Positions 35,040 through 44,575 of a DNA stretch of 64,000 nt are shown piece after piece; the stretch's first letter is position 1, and the number at the start of each line of letters is the position of its first letter. The position numbers and the translations under genes were made by a program. Origin of the DNA: Salipiger bermudensis (GTDB taxonomy: Bacteria > Pseudomonadota > Alphaproteobacteria > Rhodobacterales > Rhodobacteraceae); the NCBI RefSeq assembly GCF_019801965.1, contig NZ_JAHVIA010000008.1, positions 1 to 64,000 on the forward strand, in the 5' to 3' direction. The notes under the pieces were generated by a model. The model saw only the letters and a program-made list of their open reading frames with translations, was not told the origin of the DNA and did no database searches.

Positions 35040-36412
35040 TGGACGGCACCGTTCTTGTCGCTGATGACGACCGCACCATCCGCACGGTCCTGACCCAGGC
35101 CCTGACCCGCGCCGGCTGCAAGGTGCACGCGACCTCGTCGCTGACCACGCTGATGCGCTGGGTCGGCGAGGGCAAGGGCGACGTCGTGATCTCGGACGTG
35201 GTCATGCCCGATGGCAACGGGCTCGAGATGCTGCCCAAGATCCACCAAGACCGGCCCGAGCTGCCGGTGATCGTGATCTCGGCGCAGAACACCATCATGA
35301 CCGCGATCCAGGCCGCCGAGGCCGAGGCCTATGATTACCTGCCCAAGCCCTTCGACCTGCCGGACCTGATGAAGCGCACCGCCAAGGCGCTCGACAACCG
35401 CAACCGGACGCCGAAGCGCGAAGAGGTGGCAACGATCGGCGCCGACGGCCCCGACGAGCTGCCGCTGGTCGGCAAGACCCCGGCGATGCAGGCGCTCTAC
35501 CGCCTCGTGGCGCGGGTGATGAACACCGATCTGCCGGTGCTGATCTCGGGCGAGAGCGGCACCGGGAAATCGCTGATCGCGCGCGCGATCCACGATTTCT
35601 CCGACCGTCGCACGCTGCCCTTCGTCACCGTGACCGGCGCCGACCTGTCGGATCTCGAGGGCCCGGCGCGGGTGCTGGCGCGGGTCAAGGGCGGCACTCT
35701 GCTGATCGACGAGATCACCGACATCCCCGACGAGATCCAGGCCCGCGTGGTGCGGATGATGGATATCCCCGGCGAACACGTGCCGCGCTTCATGGCGACC
35801 TCGCAGGGCGATCTGGCGCAGGCGATGGAAGAGGGCCACGTCCGCCAGGATCTCTATTACCGCCTCTCCGGCGCGACGATCAACGTGCCGAGCTTGCGCG
35901 AGCGGGTCGAGGACATCGCGCTGCTGACCGATCACTTCCTTGCGCGCGCCGAGCGCGAGGGCGCGCCCAAGCGCTGGCTCTCGGCCGATGCCTCCGAGCT
36001 CTTCCGTGCCTATAGCTGGCCCGGCAACGTGCGCCAGCTCGAGAACTCGGTGCGCCGTCTGAGCCTGACCAGCCGCGCCGAGGAGATCAGCCGTCCCGAG
36101 GTCGAGGCGGTGCTGGGCAACCAGCCCGATACCGGCCCGATTCTGCGCGGCGGCGATGCCGAGAAGCTCGGCACCTCGGTGGCCCGCCACCTGCGCCGCT
36201 ATTTCGACCTGCACGGCAACATGCTGCCGCCGCCGGGCCTCTATGCGCGCATCCTCAAGGAGGTCGAGGCGCCGCTGATCGAGATCGCGCTCGAGGCCAC
36301 CGGTGGCAACCAGGCGAAATGTGCCGATCTTTTGGGAATCAACAGAAATACGCTGCGAAAGAAGATCACCGACCTCGATATTCGCGTGACACGCCGCCGC
36401 AAACTGATGTAA
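35039..36412 (+). CDS. ntrC: Nitrogen response regulator NtrC, lacking the GAFTGA loop
   Basis: A 457-residue transcription activator. The receiver domain has the phospho-acceptor Asp in [12 protein letters not shown] near 53; the AAA+ domain has Walker A GESGTGKS near 171 and Walker [10 protein letters not shown]; a Fis-type helix-turn-helix is at the C-terminus ([13 protein letters not shown]). Between Walker A and B, where sigma-54 activators carry GAFTGA, this protein reads [17 protein letters not shown], so the contact loop is deleted. This agrees with Rhodobacter capsulatus NtrC, known to activate sigma-70 promoters. Its targets here would therefore be sigma-70-dependent. Two hairpins follow the stop before ntrY. 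Confidence 0.96.
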   Translation: MDGTVLVADDDRTIRTVLTQALTRAGCKVHATSSLTTLMRWVGEGKGDVVISDVVMPDGNGLEMLPKIHQDRPELPVIVISAQNTIMTAIQAAEAEAYDYLPKPFDLPDLMKRTAKALDNRNRTPKREEVATIGADGPDELPLVGKTPAMQALYRLVARVMNTDLPVLISGESGTGKSLIARAIHDFSDRRTLPFVTVTGADLSDLEGPARVLARVKGGTLLIDEITDIPDEIQARVVRMMDIPGEHVPRFMATSQGDLAQAMEEGHVRQDLYYRLSGATINVPSLRERVEDIALLTDHFLARAEREGAPKRWLSADASELFRAYSWPGNVRQLENSVRRLSLTSRAEEISRPEVEAVLGNQPDTGPILRGGDAEKLGTSVARHLRRYFDLHGNMLPPPGLYARILKEVEAPLIEIALEATGGNQAKCADLLGINRNTLRKKITDLDIRVTRRRKLM

Positions 36413-36415
36413 AAG

Positions 36416-36470
36416 GGCCACATAGATGTGGCCGCGCTGCTTCGCTTTCGGTGAAAGCGGCGAAGAAGCC
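36416..36470 (+). terminator. Hairpins between ntrC and ntrY
   Basis: GGCCACAT/ATGTGGCC (36416-36433) and a longer stem around GCTTCGCTTTC/GAAAGCGGCGAAG (about 36440-36466) lie in the 111-base gap. Neither is followed by a T run, so they may attenuate transcription or protect mRNA and separate ntrBC from ntrYX expression. Confidence 0.35.
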
Positions 36471-36523
36471 ACAGCATATGGCGGTTCGCTGCATCGAGCA
36501 GCACATCAGGATGAGGTCGGCCT

Positions 36524-38821
36524 GTGGCCATCCGGGCACGGAAAACAGTCTCGCGTAGCGCGGCGTGGTCAAAGCTGACTCGTCTGCGGCGGCAACGCAT
36601 GGTCCAGAACGTGGTGACCCTGGGGCTCGTGATCCTCGGGCCTGTGCTGGCGCTTCTGACCTTCGTGGCCCTCGGCCCGCTCGACACCGGGCGGGGCACG
36701 GAGCTGAGCCTCAGCCTCGTTCTGCTTGCCGATCTGGTCTATGTGCTGCTGCTGGTGACGCTGGTTCTGGCCCGCGTCGCCCGGATGATCTCGGACCGGC
36801 GGGCGCAATCGGCGGGCTCGCGCCTGCACCTGCGCCTCACCGGGGTGTTCGCGCTGATGGCGCTCCTGCCCACGGTCACCGTCGCGGTGTTCGCCGTGCT
36901 CACCATCAATGTCGGGCTCGAGACCTGGTTCTCGAGCCGGGTGCAGAACGTGGTCGGCGCCTCGCTCGCCGCCGCCGAGGCCTATGAGGAAGAGCAGCGC
37001 CGCGGCCTGATCGAGGATGTCGAGGCGCTGGCGCGCTTCGTCGACAGCGCCCGGCGCGCCAATTTCGCCTTCGACGATGGCGACATCCGCCAGATCCTCG
37101 CGCAGGGGCAGGGGCAGGTGCAGCGCGGCCTGCGCGAAGCCTATGTGATCGACGGCTCCGGCGAGATCCGTGCCCGCGGCGAGCGCTCCTACCTGTTCGA
37201 TTACGAGCAGCCTACCATAGCACAGATCGCGCTGGCCGAGGACGAGGGCGTGGTGATGATCCCCGACTGGGACAATCACGAGTTGCGCGCGCTGACCCCG
37301 CTCGATGCCTATACCGACCGCTACCTCTATGTCAGCCGCGCCGTCGACGGCAACCTGCTGAACCTGCTCGATGAAACCCAGGCCACCGCCCAGTTCTACC
37401 AGCAGCAGGAAAGCGAGCGCGGCCGCCGGCTCTTCGACTTCGCGCTGCTCTATCTCGGCTTCGCCGTACTGCTGATCCTCGCGGCGATCTGGCTCGGGCT
37501 GTGGTTCGCCGAGCGCCTGTCGCGCCCGGTGGGCCGGCTCACCGGTGCGGCGCAGCGCGTCGGCGCTGGCGATCTCGACGTGCAGGTCAAGGAGGAAGAG
37601 GGCGACGACGAGATCTCGATGCTCGGGCGCTACTTCAACCAGATGACCCGCCAGCTCAAGGCGCAGCGCGAGACCCTGCTCGAGAATACCCGCCAGATCG
37701 AGCGCCGCCAGCGCCTCTTCGACAGCGTGCTCTACTCGGTGACCTCCGGCGTGGTCGGGCTCGATGACAGCGGCCGCGTGACCTTCGTCAACCGCTCCGC
37801 CGAGCGCCTTCTGGGCTGGCACGAGACCAAGTCCGAGGTGCCGATCACCGTGGCCGTGCCCGAGTTCGGCGCGCTCTTCGACAAGCTTATGGCGAGCGGG
37901 CAGGAGACGGCGCAGGAAGAGGTCAAGGTCAGCCGCGAGGGCCGGCTCGAGCACCTGCTGGTGCGGATGTCGCTGCGCCGCCGCGACGACGGCTCGCTCG
38001 AGGGCTACGTGGTGGCCTTCGACGACGTAACCGACCTTGTGAGCGCGCAGCGCATGGCGGCCTGGGGCGATGTCGCCCGCCGCATCGCGCATGAGATCAA
38101 GAACCCGCTGACCCCAATCCGGCTCTCGGCGGAGCGCATCAAGCGCAAGTTCGGCCGCCAGATGGAAGGCGAGGATGCCGAGAAGCTTGACCAGATGACC
38201 GAGGTCATCGTGCGCCAGACCGAAGACCTGCGCCGCATCGTCGACGAGTTCTCCAAGTTCGCCCGCATGCCCGAGCCCGAGCGCCGCCCCGAAGACGTGG
38301 TGGCCCTGCTGCGCGGCGCGGTGCTCCTGCAGGAGACCGGCCAGCCCGACGTGCGCTTCGAGGTCGATCTGCCCGAGGCCGAGATGCCCGCCGAGCTCGA
38401 CGCCACGATGATCGGGCAGGCGCTGACCAACATCATCAAGAATGCCGGCGAAGCCATTGAATCGCTTGTCGAAGCCGGTGCGCCCGAGGGCTACGCCCCG
38501 GAGATCCGCGTCAGCCTCTGCGAGGAGGATGGCCGGGCGCTGATCCGGGTGATGGACAATGGCATCGGCCTGCCGGAAGACCGGGCGCGGCTGTTCGAGC
38601 CTTACGTGACAACCCGCGACAAGGGCACCGGCCTCGGCCTGCCCATCGTGAAGAAAATCATCGAGGAGCATGGCGGCAGCCTCGCCCTCGAGGACGCGCC
38701 GCTCTTCGAGGGCGCCACCCATGCCGGGGCGATGGCGGTGATCCGCCTTCCGCTCGGGTCGATGCCGGCGGATCCGGCACAACAGCAAAAGATCATTGCA
38801 GAGTTAGAGGGGCAGACATGA
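36524..38821 (+). CDS. ntrY: Nitrogen regulation sensor kinase NtrY
   Basis: A 765-residue membrane-bound histidine kinase paired with NtrX. Two N-terminal hydrophobic regions (about 27-60 and 78-120), a periplasmic stretch and another helix near 310-330 precede a HAMP domain (RPVGRLTGAAQRVGAGDLD), a PAS domain (VTSGVVGLDDSGRVTFVN) and the kinase core with [20 protein letters not shown]; the ATPase part ends near KKIIEEHGGSL. The GTG start at 36524 is preceded by AGGATGAGG; an ATG at 36599 is an alternative that would shorten the cytoplasmic tail. It overlaps ntrX by four bases. NtrYX in alphaproteobacteria links nitrogen, redox and envelope control. Confidence 0.94.
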   Translation: MAIRARKTVSRSAAWSKLTRLRRQRMVQNVVTLGLVILGPVLALLTFVALGPLDTGRGTELSLSLVLLADLVYVLLLVTLVLARVARMISDRRAQSAGSRLHLRLTGVFALMALLPTVTVAVFAVLTINVGLETWFSSRVQNVVGASLAAAEAYEEEQRRGLIEDVEALARFVDSARRANFAFDDGDIRQILAQGQGQVQRGLREAYVIDGSGEIRARGERSYLFDYEQPTIAQIALAEDEGVVMIPDWDNHELRALTPLDAYTDRYLYVSRAVDGNLLNLLDETQATAQFYQQQESERGRRLFDFALLYLGFAVLLILAAIWLGLWFAERLSRPVGRLTGAAQRVGAGDLDVQVKEEEGDDEISMLGRYFNQMTRQLKAQRETLLENTRQIERRQRLFDSVLYSVTSGVVGLDDSGRVTFVNRSAERLLGWHETKSEVPITVAVPEFGALFDKLMASGQETAQEEVKVSREGRLEHLLVRMSLRRRDDGSLEGYVVAFDDVTDLVSAQRMAAWGDVARRIAHEIKNPLTPIRLSAERIKRKFGRQMEGEDAEKLDQMTEVIVRQTEDLRRIVDEFSKFARMPEPERRPEDVVALLRGAVLLQETGQPDVRFEVDLPEAEMPAELDATMIGQALTNIIKNAGEAIESLVEAGAPEGYAPEIRVSLCEEDGRALIRVMDNGIGLPEDRARLFEPYVTTRDKGTGLGLPIVKKIIEEHGGSLALEDAPLFEGATHAGAMAVIRLPLGSMPADPAQQQKIIAELEGQT

Positions 38822-40236
38822 GCGACATCCTGATCGTCGACGACGAGCGCGACATACGCGAGCTGATCGGGGACATCCTCGAGGACGAGGGCTTCAGCAC
38901 CCGGCTGGCGGCCAACAGCTCCGAGGCGATGGCCGAGGTCAACGCCGAGCCGCCCGGGCTGATGATCCTCGACATCTGGCTCAAGGACAGCAAGATGGAC
39001 GGCATCGACATCCTCAAGACCGTCAAGCGCGACAACCCCGACATCCCGATCATCATCATCTCGGGCCACGGCAATATCGAGATCGCCGTGGCGGCGATCA
39101 AGCAGGGCGCCTACGACTTCATCGAGAAGCCGTTCAACATCGACCAGCTCTTGGTGGTGATCCGCCGTGCCATGGAAACCTCGCGCCTGCGCCGCGAGAA
39201 CCAGAAGCTCAAGCGCCGAGAGACCGAGGTGGCGCAGATGGTCGGTGACAGCGCCGCCTTCCGCGCCCTAGTGAGCCAGCTCGATAAGGTCACGAAATCC
39301 AACGGACGGGTGATGCTGACCGGCCCGGCGGGCTCCGGCAAGGAGGTGGCGGCGCGCTACATCCACGCCAATTCCGGCCGTGCCCAGGCGCCTTTCGTGA
39401 CGGTGAACTGCGCCGGCGTCGAGCCCGAGACCATGGAGGAGGTGCTGTTCGGCCGCGAGAGCCCCGAGCGCGGCATCGAGCCCGGCCTTCTAGAGCAGGC
39501 CCATGGCGGGGTGATCTATTTCGACGAGGTCGCCGACATGCCCGGCGGCACGCAGTCGAAGATCCTGCGCGTGCTGGTCGACCAGTCCTTCACCCGGGTC
39601 GGCGGCTCCGACAAGGTCCGCGTCGACCTGCGGGTGATCTCCTCGACGAACCGCGATCTCGAGGCCGAGATCGATGCCGGCCGCTTCCGCCAGGAGCTCT
39701 ACCACCGGCTCAACGTGGTGCCGATCGCGGTGCCGAGCCTCGAGGACCGGCGCGAGGACATCCCGATGCTGGCGGCGCATTTCATCGAGGCCTGCAACAA
39801 GAGCCAGGGCCTGCCGGTGCGGCCGCTCTCGGAAGACGCGGTGGCGCTGATGCAGACCATGGTCTGGCCGGGCAACGTTCGCCAGCTCAAGAACCTGGTC
39901 GAGCGGGTTCTGATCCTCGGCGAGGGCACCGGGCCGATCGAGGCCCGCGAGCTGCCGCAGGACGCGCCCTCGGGCGGCGAGGACGACGGTCGCGTGGTGC
40001 TCTCGGGCACGCTGGCGACGCTGCCGTTGCGCGAGGCCCGCGAGGCCTTCGAGCGGGAATACCTGCTCACCCAGATCAACCGCTTCGGCGGCAACATTTC
40101 CCGCACCGCGGCCTTCGTCGGCATGGAGCGGTCGGCGCTGCACCGCAAGCTGAAGTCGCTGGGCGTGGTGACGGGCTCGAAATCCGGCGGCCGCATGGCC
40201 TATGTGGACGAGGATCATGTCCAGCAGGCAGGCTGA
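38818..40236 (+). CDS. ntrX: Response regulator NtrX, without GAFTGA
   Basis: A 472-residue regulator. The receiver domain (MSDILIVDDERDIREL) has the phospho-acceptor in LMILDIWLKDSKMDG near 53. The AAA+ domain has a degenerate-looking but intact Walker A GPAGSGKEVAARYIH and Walker B GGVIYFDEVADMPGG. As in other alphaproteobacterial NtrX proteins, no GAFTGA is present; the region reads FGRESPERGIEPGLLEQAH. A Fis-type C-terminus (ISRTAAFVGMERSALHRKL) binds DNA. It therefore probably does not act through sigma-54. The small lipoprotein gene begins inside its last 20 bases. Confidence 0.95.
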   Translation: MSDILIVDDERDIRELIGDILEDEGFSTRLAANSSEAMAEVNAEPPGLMILDIWLKDSKMDGIDILKTVKRDNPDIPIIIISGHGNIEIAVAAIKQGAYDFIEKPFNIDQLLVVIRRAMETSRLRRENQKLKRRETEVAQMVGDSAAFRALVSQLDKVTKSNGRVMLTGPAGSGKEVAARYIHANSGRAQAPFVTVNCAGVEPETMEEVLFGRESPERGIEPGLLEQAHGGVIYFDEVADMPGGTQSKILRVLVDQSFTRVGGSDKVRVDLRVISSTNRDLEAEIDAGRFRQELYHRLNVVPIAVPSLEDRREDIPMLAAHFIEACNKSQGLPVRPLSEDAVALMQTMVWPGNVRQLKNLVERVLILGEGTGPIEARELPQDAPSGGEDDGRVVLSGTLATLPLREAREAFEREYLLTQINRFGGNISRTAAFVGMERSALHRKLKSLGVVTGSKSGGRMAYVDEDHVQQAG

Positions 40237-40840
40237 GCGGCCACACCGCGCAGCAACCGCTCTGGCGTTGGCGCTGCTGCTGGCGGGCTGCGGCGCCACG
40301 GTCTCGAGCCAGGGCGGCGCTCCCGCGCCGGCCACGGTCACGCCCGGGGCGCGCGAGGCGCAGGTCACCGAGGTGACCCGGGCGCTGCTGGCGCTCGGCC
40401 CCGCGGTGGATCCCGCCGAGGCCGCCCGCGCCGCCCGCATCGCGGTCGAGCTGCCGCTCGAGCGCGCCCGCGCCTGGCAGGTGACCGATCCGCCGCTGGT
40501 GCACAATTTCAAGGTCGTCAACGGGCTGCGCGAGAAGGGCGTGTGCCAGGATTTCGCCGACGCGCTGGAGATCGGCCTCGCCGCCGAAGGCTTCCGCACG
40601 CTCGACCTGCACCGCGCCATCGCCAATGCCCGCAACCTCAAGCTCGAGCACGCCACGGTGATCGTCACAGCCCGCGGCCAGCCGATGGCCGAGGGGCTGG
40701 TGCTCGATCCCTGGCGCATCGGGCAGGGCCAGCTCTGGGTCGGCCGCACCGCAGAAGATCCCGACTACCGCTGGGAGTCCCGCGCCGATGTCCGCGCCTG
40801 GCACGCAAGCTGGAAGGCCCGCGCCAGCGCTGGTCTCTGA
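40217..40840 (+). CDS. Lipoprotein with transglutaminase-like residues
   Basis: A 207-residue predicted lipoprotein: basic N-terminus, hydrophobic stretch and lipobox LLAGC with Cys25. I do not recognise a named family, but residues 95-176 have the order and spacing of a transglutaminase-like cysteine-protease core: Cys110 in GVCQDFADAL, His145 in LEHATVIV and Asp164 in LVLDPWRIG. That is an inference from motif pattern. The ATG at 40217 (GAGGATC before it) overlaps ntrX by 20 bases, so the gene is probably expressed with ntrYX; an ATG at 40202 is also in frame but would extend the signal region. A role in envelope remodelling under NtrYX control would fit. Confidence 0.8.
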   Translation: MSSRQAERPHRAATALALALLLAGCGATVSSQGGAPAPATVTPGAREAQVTEVTRALLALGPAVDPAEAARAARIAVELPLERARAWQVTDPPLVHNFKVVNGLREKGVCQDFADALEIGLAAEGFRTLDLHRAIANARNLKLEHATVIVTARGQPMAEGLVLDPWRIGQGQLWVGRTAEDPDYRWESRADVRAWHASWKARASAGL

Positions 40841-40853
40841 CCCCATCCCATCC

Positions 40854-41270
40854 CCTCTTCTCTGGTTCCCAAATACCTCGGGGAGCGCGAGGGGCAGCGC
40901 CCCTCGTCGGCACCGCCTTTGCCACCGCACCGGCCCCCGCAGCAGAGTGCACCGCTCCCCACCCAGCCCCCAACCCCTTCTTCTGGCCGCAAATATCCCG
41001 AGGAGCGCGATGGGCAGCGCCCCTCGTCGGCACCGCCCTCGCCACCGCACCGGCCCCCGCAACAGAGCGCACCGCTCCCCACCCAGTCCCCAACCCCTTC
41101 TTCTGGCCGCAAATATCCCGAGGAGAGCGATGGGCAGCGTCCCTCGTCGGCACCGCCCTCGCCACCGCACCGGCCCCGCAGCAGAGCGCACCGCTCCCCA
41201 CCCGGCCGCAACCCCTTCTTCTGGCCGAAAATATCCCGGGGAGTGTGAGGGGCAGCGCCCCTCACCGGCG
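40854..41270 (+). repeat. Tandem array of the dispersed 3'-end element, copy 4
   Basis: Three and a half direct repeats of 118-121 bp begin just after the lipoprotein stop. The shared word TCTGG occurs at 40861, 40982, 41102 and 41220 (spacings 121, 120 and 118). Each unit carries the right arm CTTCTTCTGGCC with AAATATCCCG, a hairpin GGGGCAGCGCCCC, then a conserved C-rich spacer (TCGTCGGCACCGCC, GCACCGGCCCC, GCACCGCTCCCCACCC). The rest of the 608-base interval to trkA (41271-41448) shows nothing recognisable. Confidence 0.9.
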
Positions 41271-41448
41271 GATCGCCCGCCACGCCGACCACCTTCGCCG
41301 GGGCGGCCCGACCGCGGCCATCGCCCGCAAACCCCGCAGCCGCGCCACAGCGTCTCCGTCACCCGGGGCGCCGCGACAGCCGCCCGTTGACCCTCTCGCG
41401 CGCCCGTGTCATGCCAGCGAGACGTCTTGGGCCATTCACGAGGAACGG

Positions 41449-42825
41449 ATGAAGGTCATCATTTGCGGGGCGGGGCAGGTCGGCTGGCAGATCGCCCGGC
41501 ACCTCTCGGGCGAGCGCAACGACGTCACCGTCGTCGACAGCAACCCCGATCTCGTCCGCCGCGCCACCGACACGCTCGACGTGCAGGGCATCGCCGGCTT
41601 TGCGTCCTACCCGGATGTGCTGGAAAAGGCCGGCGCGCGCGATGCCGACATGATCATCGCGGCCACCCATTCCGATGAGGTCAACATGGTCACCTGCCAG
41701 GTGGCCCATTCGATCTTCGCGATCCCGCGCAAGGTGGCTCGGCTGCGCTCGCAATCCTACCTCACCGCGATCTATTCCGACCTCTACCGCCGCGATCACA
41801 TGCCGATCGACGTGGTGATCAGCCCCGAGCGCGAGGTCGCCGAGGCGGCGCAGCAGCGCCTGTCGGCGCCGGCGGCCTTCGACACCGAGCGTTTCCTGCA
41901 GGGCGATGCCCAGCTGCTCGGCCTGACCATCGACGATGATTGCCCGGTGGTGAACACGCCGCTGCGCCAGCTCTCCGACCTGTTCTCGACCCTGCGCGCC
42001 GTGGTGGTGGGCGTGCGCCGCGAGGGCACGCTCTTCGCGCCCGAGCCGGGCGACCAGCTTTTCGTCGGCGATTCCTGCTACGTGGTGGTGCATCGCGAGG
42101 ACATCCGCCGCACCCTCGAGATCTTCGGCAAGTCGCTGCGAAAGCAGGAGCGGGTGGTGGTGATCGGTGGCGGCAATGTCGGCCTCGCGGTCGCCAGCGC
42201 GCTGGAGAAGCGCACCGAGCGCATTCGCGCCAAGGTCATCGAGCGCGACCGCAAGCGCGCCGAGCGCGCCGCCGACGCGCTCGAGCGGACCATCGTGCTG
42301 CACGGTGACGGTCTCGACGCGGCGCTGCTTGCCGAGGCCGGGATCGACCGTGCTGACGCGGTGCTCTGCGTCACCGATGACGACAAGACCAACATGCTGG
42401 CGGCGGTGCGCGCCAAGGCCGCGGGTTGCCCGATGGCCATCGCGCTGGTCAACGATCCCACCATGGTGCCGCTGATGGAGCCCTTGGGGGTCGATGCCTA
42501 TATCAACCCGCGCGCCACCACGGTGAGCTCGATCCTGCGCCACATCCGCCACGGCCGGGTGCGCTCGGTCTACTCGATCGGCGATGCCGAGGCCGAGGTG
42601 ATCGAGGCGGAGGTGCTCTCGACCTCGTCGCTGGCGGGCAAGATGATCCGCGAAATCGATTTCCCGGAAGGCGTTCTGGTGGGGGCGGTGCGCAAGGAGG
42701 ACAAAGTGGTCAAGATCACCGGCGATCTGCGCATCGAGGATGGCGACCGCGTGGTGATCTTCGCGCTGGCCAAGGACGTGGCGCAGGTCGAGCGGCTGCT
42801 CCAGGTCTCGATCGATTTCTTCTAG
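41449..42825 (+). CDS. trkA: Trk potassium uptake regulatory protein TrkA
   Basis: A 458-residue peripheral membrane protein that gates the TrkH potassium channel by binding NAD(H) or ATP. Two Rossmann RCK-N units are visible, MKVIICGAGQVGWQIARHL at the N-terminus and VVVIGGGNVGLAVASAL near 234, each followed by a smaller RCK-C lobe. Length equals the standard TrkA. The start at 41449 (CACGAGGAACGG before it) is clear, although the frame is open far upstream through repeat DNA. trkH follows after 4 bases. Confidence 0.95.
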   Translation: MKVIICGAGQVGWQIARHLSGERNDVTVVDSNPDLVRRATDTLDVQGIAGFASYPDVLEKAGARDADMIIAATHSDEVNMVTCQVAHSIFAIPRKVARLRSQSYLTAIYSDLYRRDHMPIDVVISPEREVAEAAQQRLSAPAAFDTERFLQGDAQLLGLTIDDDCPVVNTPLRQLSDLFSTLRAVVVGVRREGTLFAPEPGDQLFVGDSCYVVVHREDIRRTLEIFGKSLRKQERVVVIGGGNVGLAVASALEKRTERIRAKVIERDRKRAERAADALERTIVLHGDGLDAALLAEAGIDRADAVLCVTDDDKTNMLAAVRAKAAGCPMAIALVNDPTMVPLMEPLGVDAYINPRATTVSSILRHIRHGRVRSVYSIGDAEAEVIEAEVLSTSSLAGKMIREIDFPEGVLVGAVRKEDKVVKITGDLRIEDGDRVVIFALAKDVAQVERLLQVSIDFF

Positions 42826-42829
42826 GCCG

Positions 42830-44344
42830 ATGCGCGCGCTTGCCCGAACGCCGCTGCTGCTCCTGCTCACCGGGATTGCCTGCGCCTCGATGATCCTGCC
42901 GGCGGCGGTGTCGCTGGCGGATGCCGAGTATCACGACGCGCGCAGCTTCTTCTACGCCGCGATCGTTGGGCTGGTGCTGACGGTGCTGATCGCCATCGCC
43001 CAGGCCACACGGCGGCACAACCGCAACGCCTCGCGCCAGCTGCTGGCGCTGATGACGGCGTTCATCGTGCTGCCGGCGGTGATGGCGGTGCCGTTCCACG
43101 AGGCGGTGCGCAACACCAGCTTCCTCAACGCCTTCTTCGAGATGGTCTCGAGCTTCACCACCACCGGCGCGACTCTGTTCGACGCGCAGCGCCTGTCGGC
43201 GGCGGAGCATCTCTGGCGCGCCCAGGTGGGCTGGCTCGGCGGGCTTCTGATGTGGGTGGCGGCGGCGGCGATCCTCGCCCCGCTGACCCTCGGCGGCTTC
43301 GAGATCACCGCCCGGGGCGAGCCGGGGCAGAGCGTCGACGCCGGGGCCTCCCGGCGCGACCTGTCGGACCCGGCCGAGCGGCTTTCGGTCACCGCGCGGA
43401 TGTTGGTGCCGATCTATTGCGGGCTGACGCTGGCGCTCTGGATCATGCTGATGGTCGCCGGGGATCCGCCGCTGGTGGCGGTGAGCCACGCCATGTCGAC
43501 GATGGCGACCTCGGGCATCTCGCCGATGTCGGCGCCGCTGAAGGCGCCGTCGGGCATCGCCGGCGAGATGATCGTGTTCTGCTTCCTGTTCTTCGCGTTG
43601 TCGCGGCTGACCTTCTCCGGCGATACCGGCGCCTCCTACCGGCCCGGCCTGCGCGAGGATCCCGAGTTCCGCATGGGGCTGGCGCTGGTCATCGTGGTGC
43701 CGGCGCTGCTGTTCCTGCGCCACTGGATCGCCGCCTTCGATGTCGGCGAGGAGCAGAACCTGCTGCTCGGGCTGCGGGCGCTCTGGGGCGGCATCTTCAC
43801 GGCGCTGTCCTTCCTGTCGACCACCGGCTTCGTCAGCGCCGACTGGGCCGAGGCGCGCAGCTGGTCGGGGCTCGAGACCCCGGGGCTGATGCTGATGGGG
43901 CTGGCGATCATGGGTGGCGGCGTGGCGACCACCGCCGGCGGCGTGAAGCTGCTGCGGATCTACGCGCTGTTCCTTGCCGGCAAGCGCGAGCTCGAGCGGC
44001 TGGTGCATCCGCATTCGGTCGGCCATTCCGGCGTCATGGCGCGGCGAATGCGGCGGCAGGGTGCATTCATCGCCTGGGTGTTCTTCATGATGTTCGCAAT
44101 GTCGATCGCCGCCATCTCGCTGGTCTTCAGCCTGTTTGGGCTGGATTTCGAGAACGCCATGGTGATCACCATCGCGGGGCTGACGAATTGCGGCCCGCTG
44201 GTGCGCGCGGCGGCCGAGATGCCGGTGGAATTGGCCGGGCTCGGGGCCGGCGCCAAGCTGACCTTCGCGGCTGCGATGGTGCTGGGGCGGCTCGAGCTTC
44301 TGGCGATCATCGTGCTTCTCACGCCCGGGTTGTGGCGCGACTGA
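42830..44344 (+). CDS. trkH: Trk potassium transporter membrane subunit TrkH
   Basis: A 504-residue inner-membrane potassium channel/transporter with about ten helices in four pore repeats. Selectivity-filter-like blocks are FTTTGATLFDAQ near 105-116, MATSGISPMSAPL near 225-237, LSTTGFVSADWAE near 329-341 and AGLTNCGPLV near 449-458. It depends on TrkA encoded just upstream. The N-terminus is shorter than in E. coli TrkH but a full set of helices is present. A terminator-like hairpin lies about 120 bases after the stop. Confidence 0.95.
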   Translation: MRALARTPLLLLLTGIACASMILPAAVSLADAEYHDARSFFYAAIVGLVLTVLIAIAQATRRHNRNASRQLLALMTAFIVLPAVMAVPFHEAVRNTSFLNAFFEMVSSFTTTGATLFDAQRLSAAEHLWRAQVGWLGGLLMWVAAAAILAPLTLGGFEITARGEPGQSVDAGASRRDLSDPAERLSVTARMLVPIYCGLTLALWIMLMVAGDPPLVAVSHAMSTMATSGISPMSAPLKAPSGIAGEMIVFCFLFFALSRLTFSGDTGASYRPGLREDPEFRMGLALVIVVPALLFLRHWIAAFDVGEEQNLLLGLRALWGGIFTALSFLSTTGFVSADWAEARSWSGLETPGLMLMGLAIMGGGVATTAGGVKLLRIYALFLAGKRELERLVHPHSVGHSGVMARRMRRQGAFIAWVFFMMFAMSIAAISLVFSLFGLDFENAMVITIAGLTNCGPLVRAAAEMPVELAGLGAGAKLTFAAAMVLGRLELLAIIVLLTPGLWRD

Positions 44345-44466
44345 ACCAGCCTGCGCCGCTCTCCGGAGCGGTGGCGTGGCAGCCCTGCCCGCAGGTCAGC
44401 GGCGGCATGGTGCTCCCGTGTGGCTTGCATCTCGGGCGGTCAGACGGCAAGAACGCGCGCGGCCAC

Positions 44467-44486
44467 AGGGCTACGGCCCTATTTTT
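44467..44486 (+). terminator. Terminator between trkH and hfq
   Basis: AGGGC at 44467-44471 pairs with GCCCT at 44476-44480 across a TACG loop, followed by ATTTTT. A further hairpin CCGCTCT/GGAGCGG-like stem lies at 44353-44373. It probably separates trkH from hfq transcription. Confidence 0.55.
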
Positions 44487-44575
44487 ACACTGGAAGTTCC
44501 CTTGCACGCGATACATACTCGACCAAACGAGGGAAGGTCGCAAAGCGGCAAAGAGCAAGAATAAAGGCAATTTCA

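Noticed and set aside
40854-41270. CRISPR array
   Set aside because: The repeated unit is 118-121 bp with conserved sequence throughout; there are no short repeats with unique spacers and no cas genes.
40543-41448. N-terminal extension of TrkA through the tandem repeats
   Set aside because: The frame is open only because the repeats are GC-rich; TrkA begins normally at 41449 with a ribosome binding site, and the extension is antisense-like Arg/Pro sequence.
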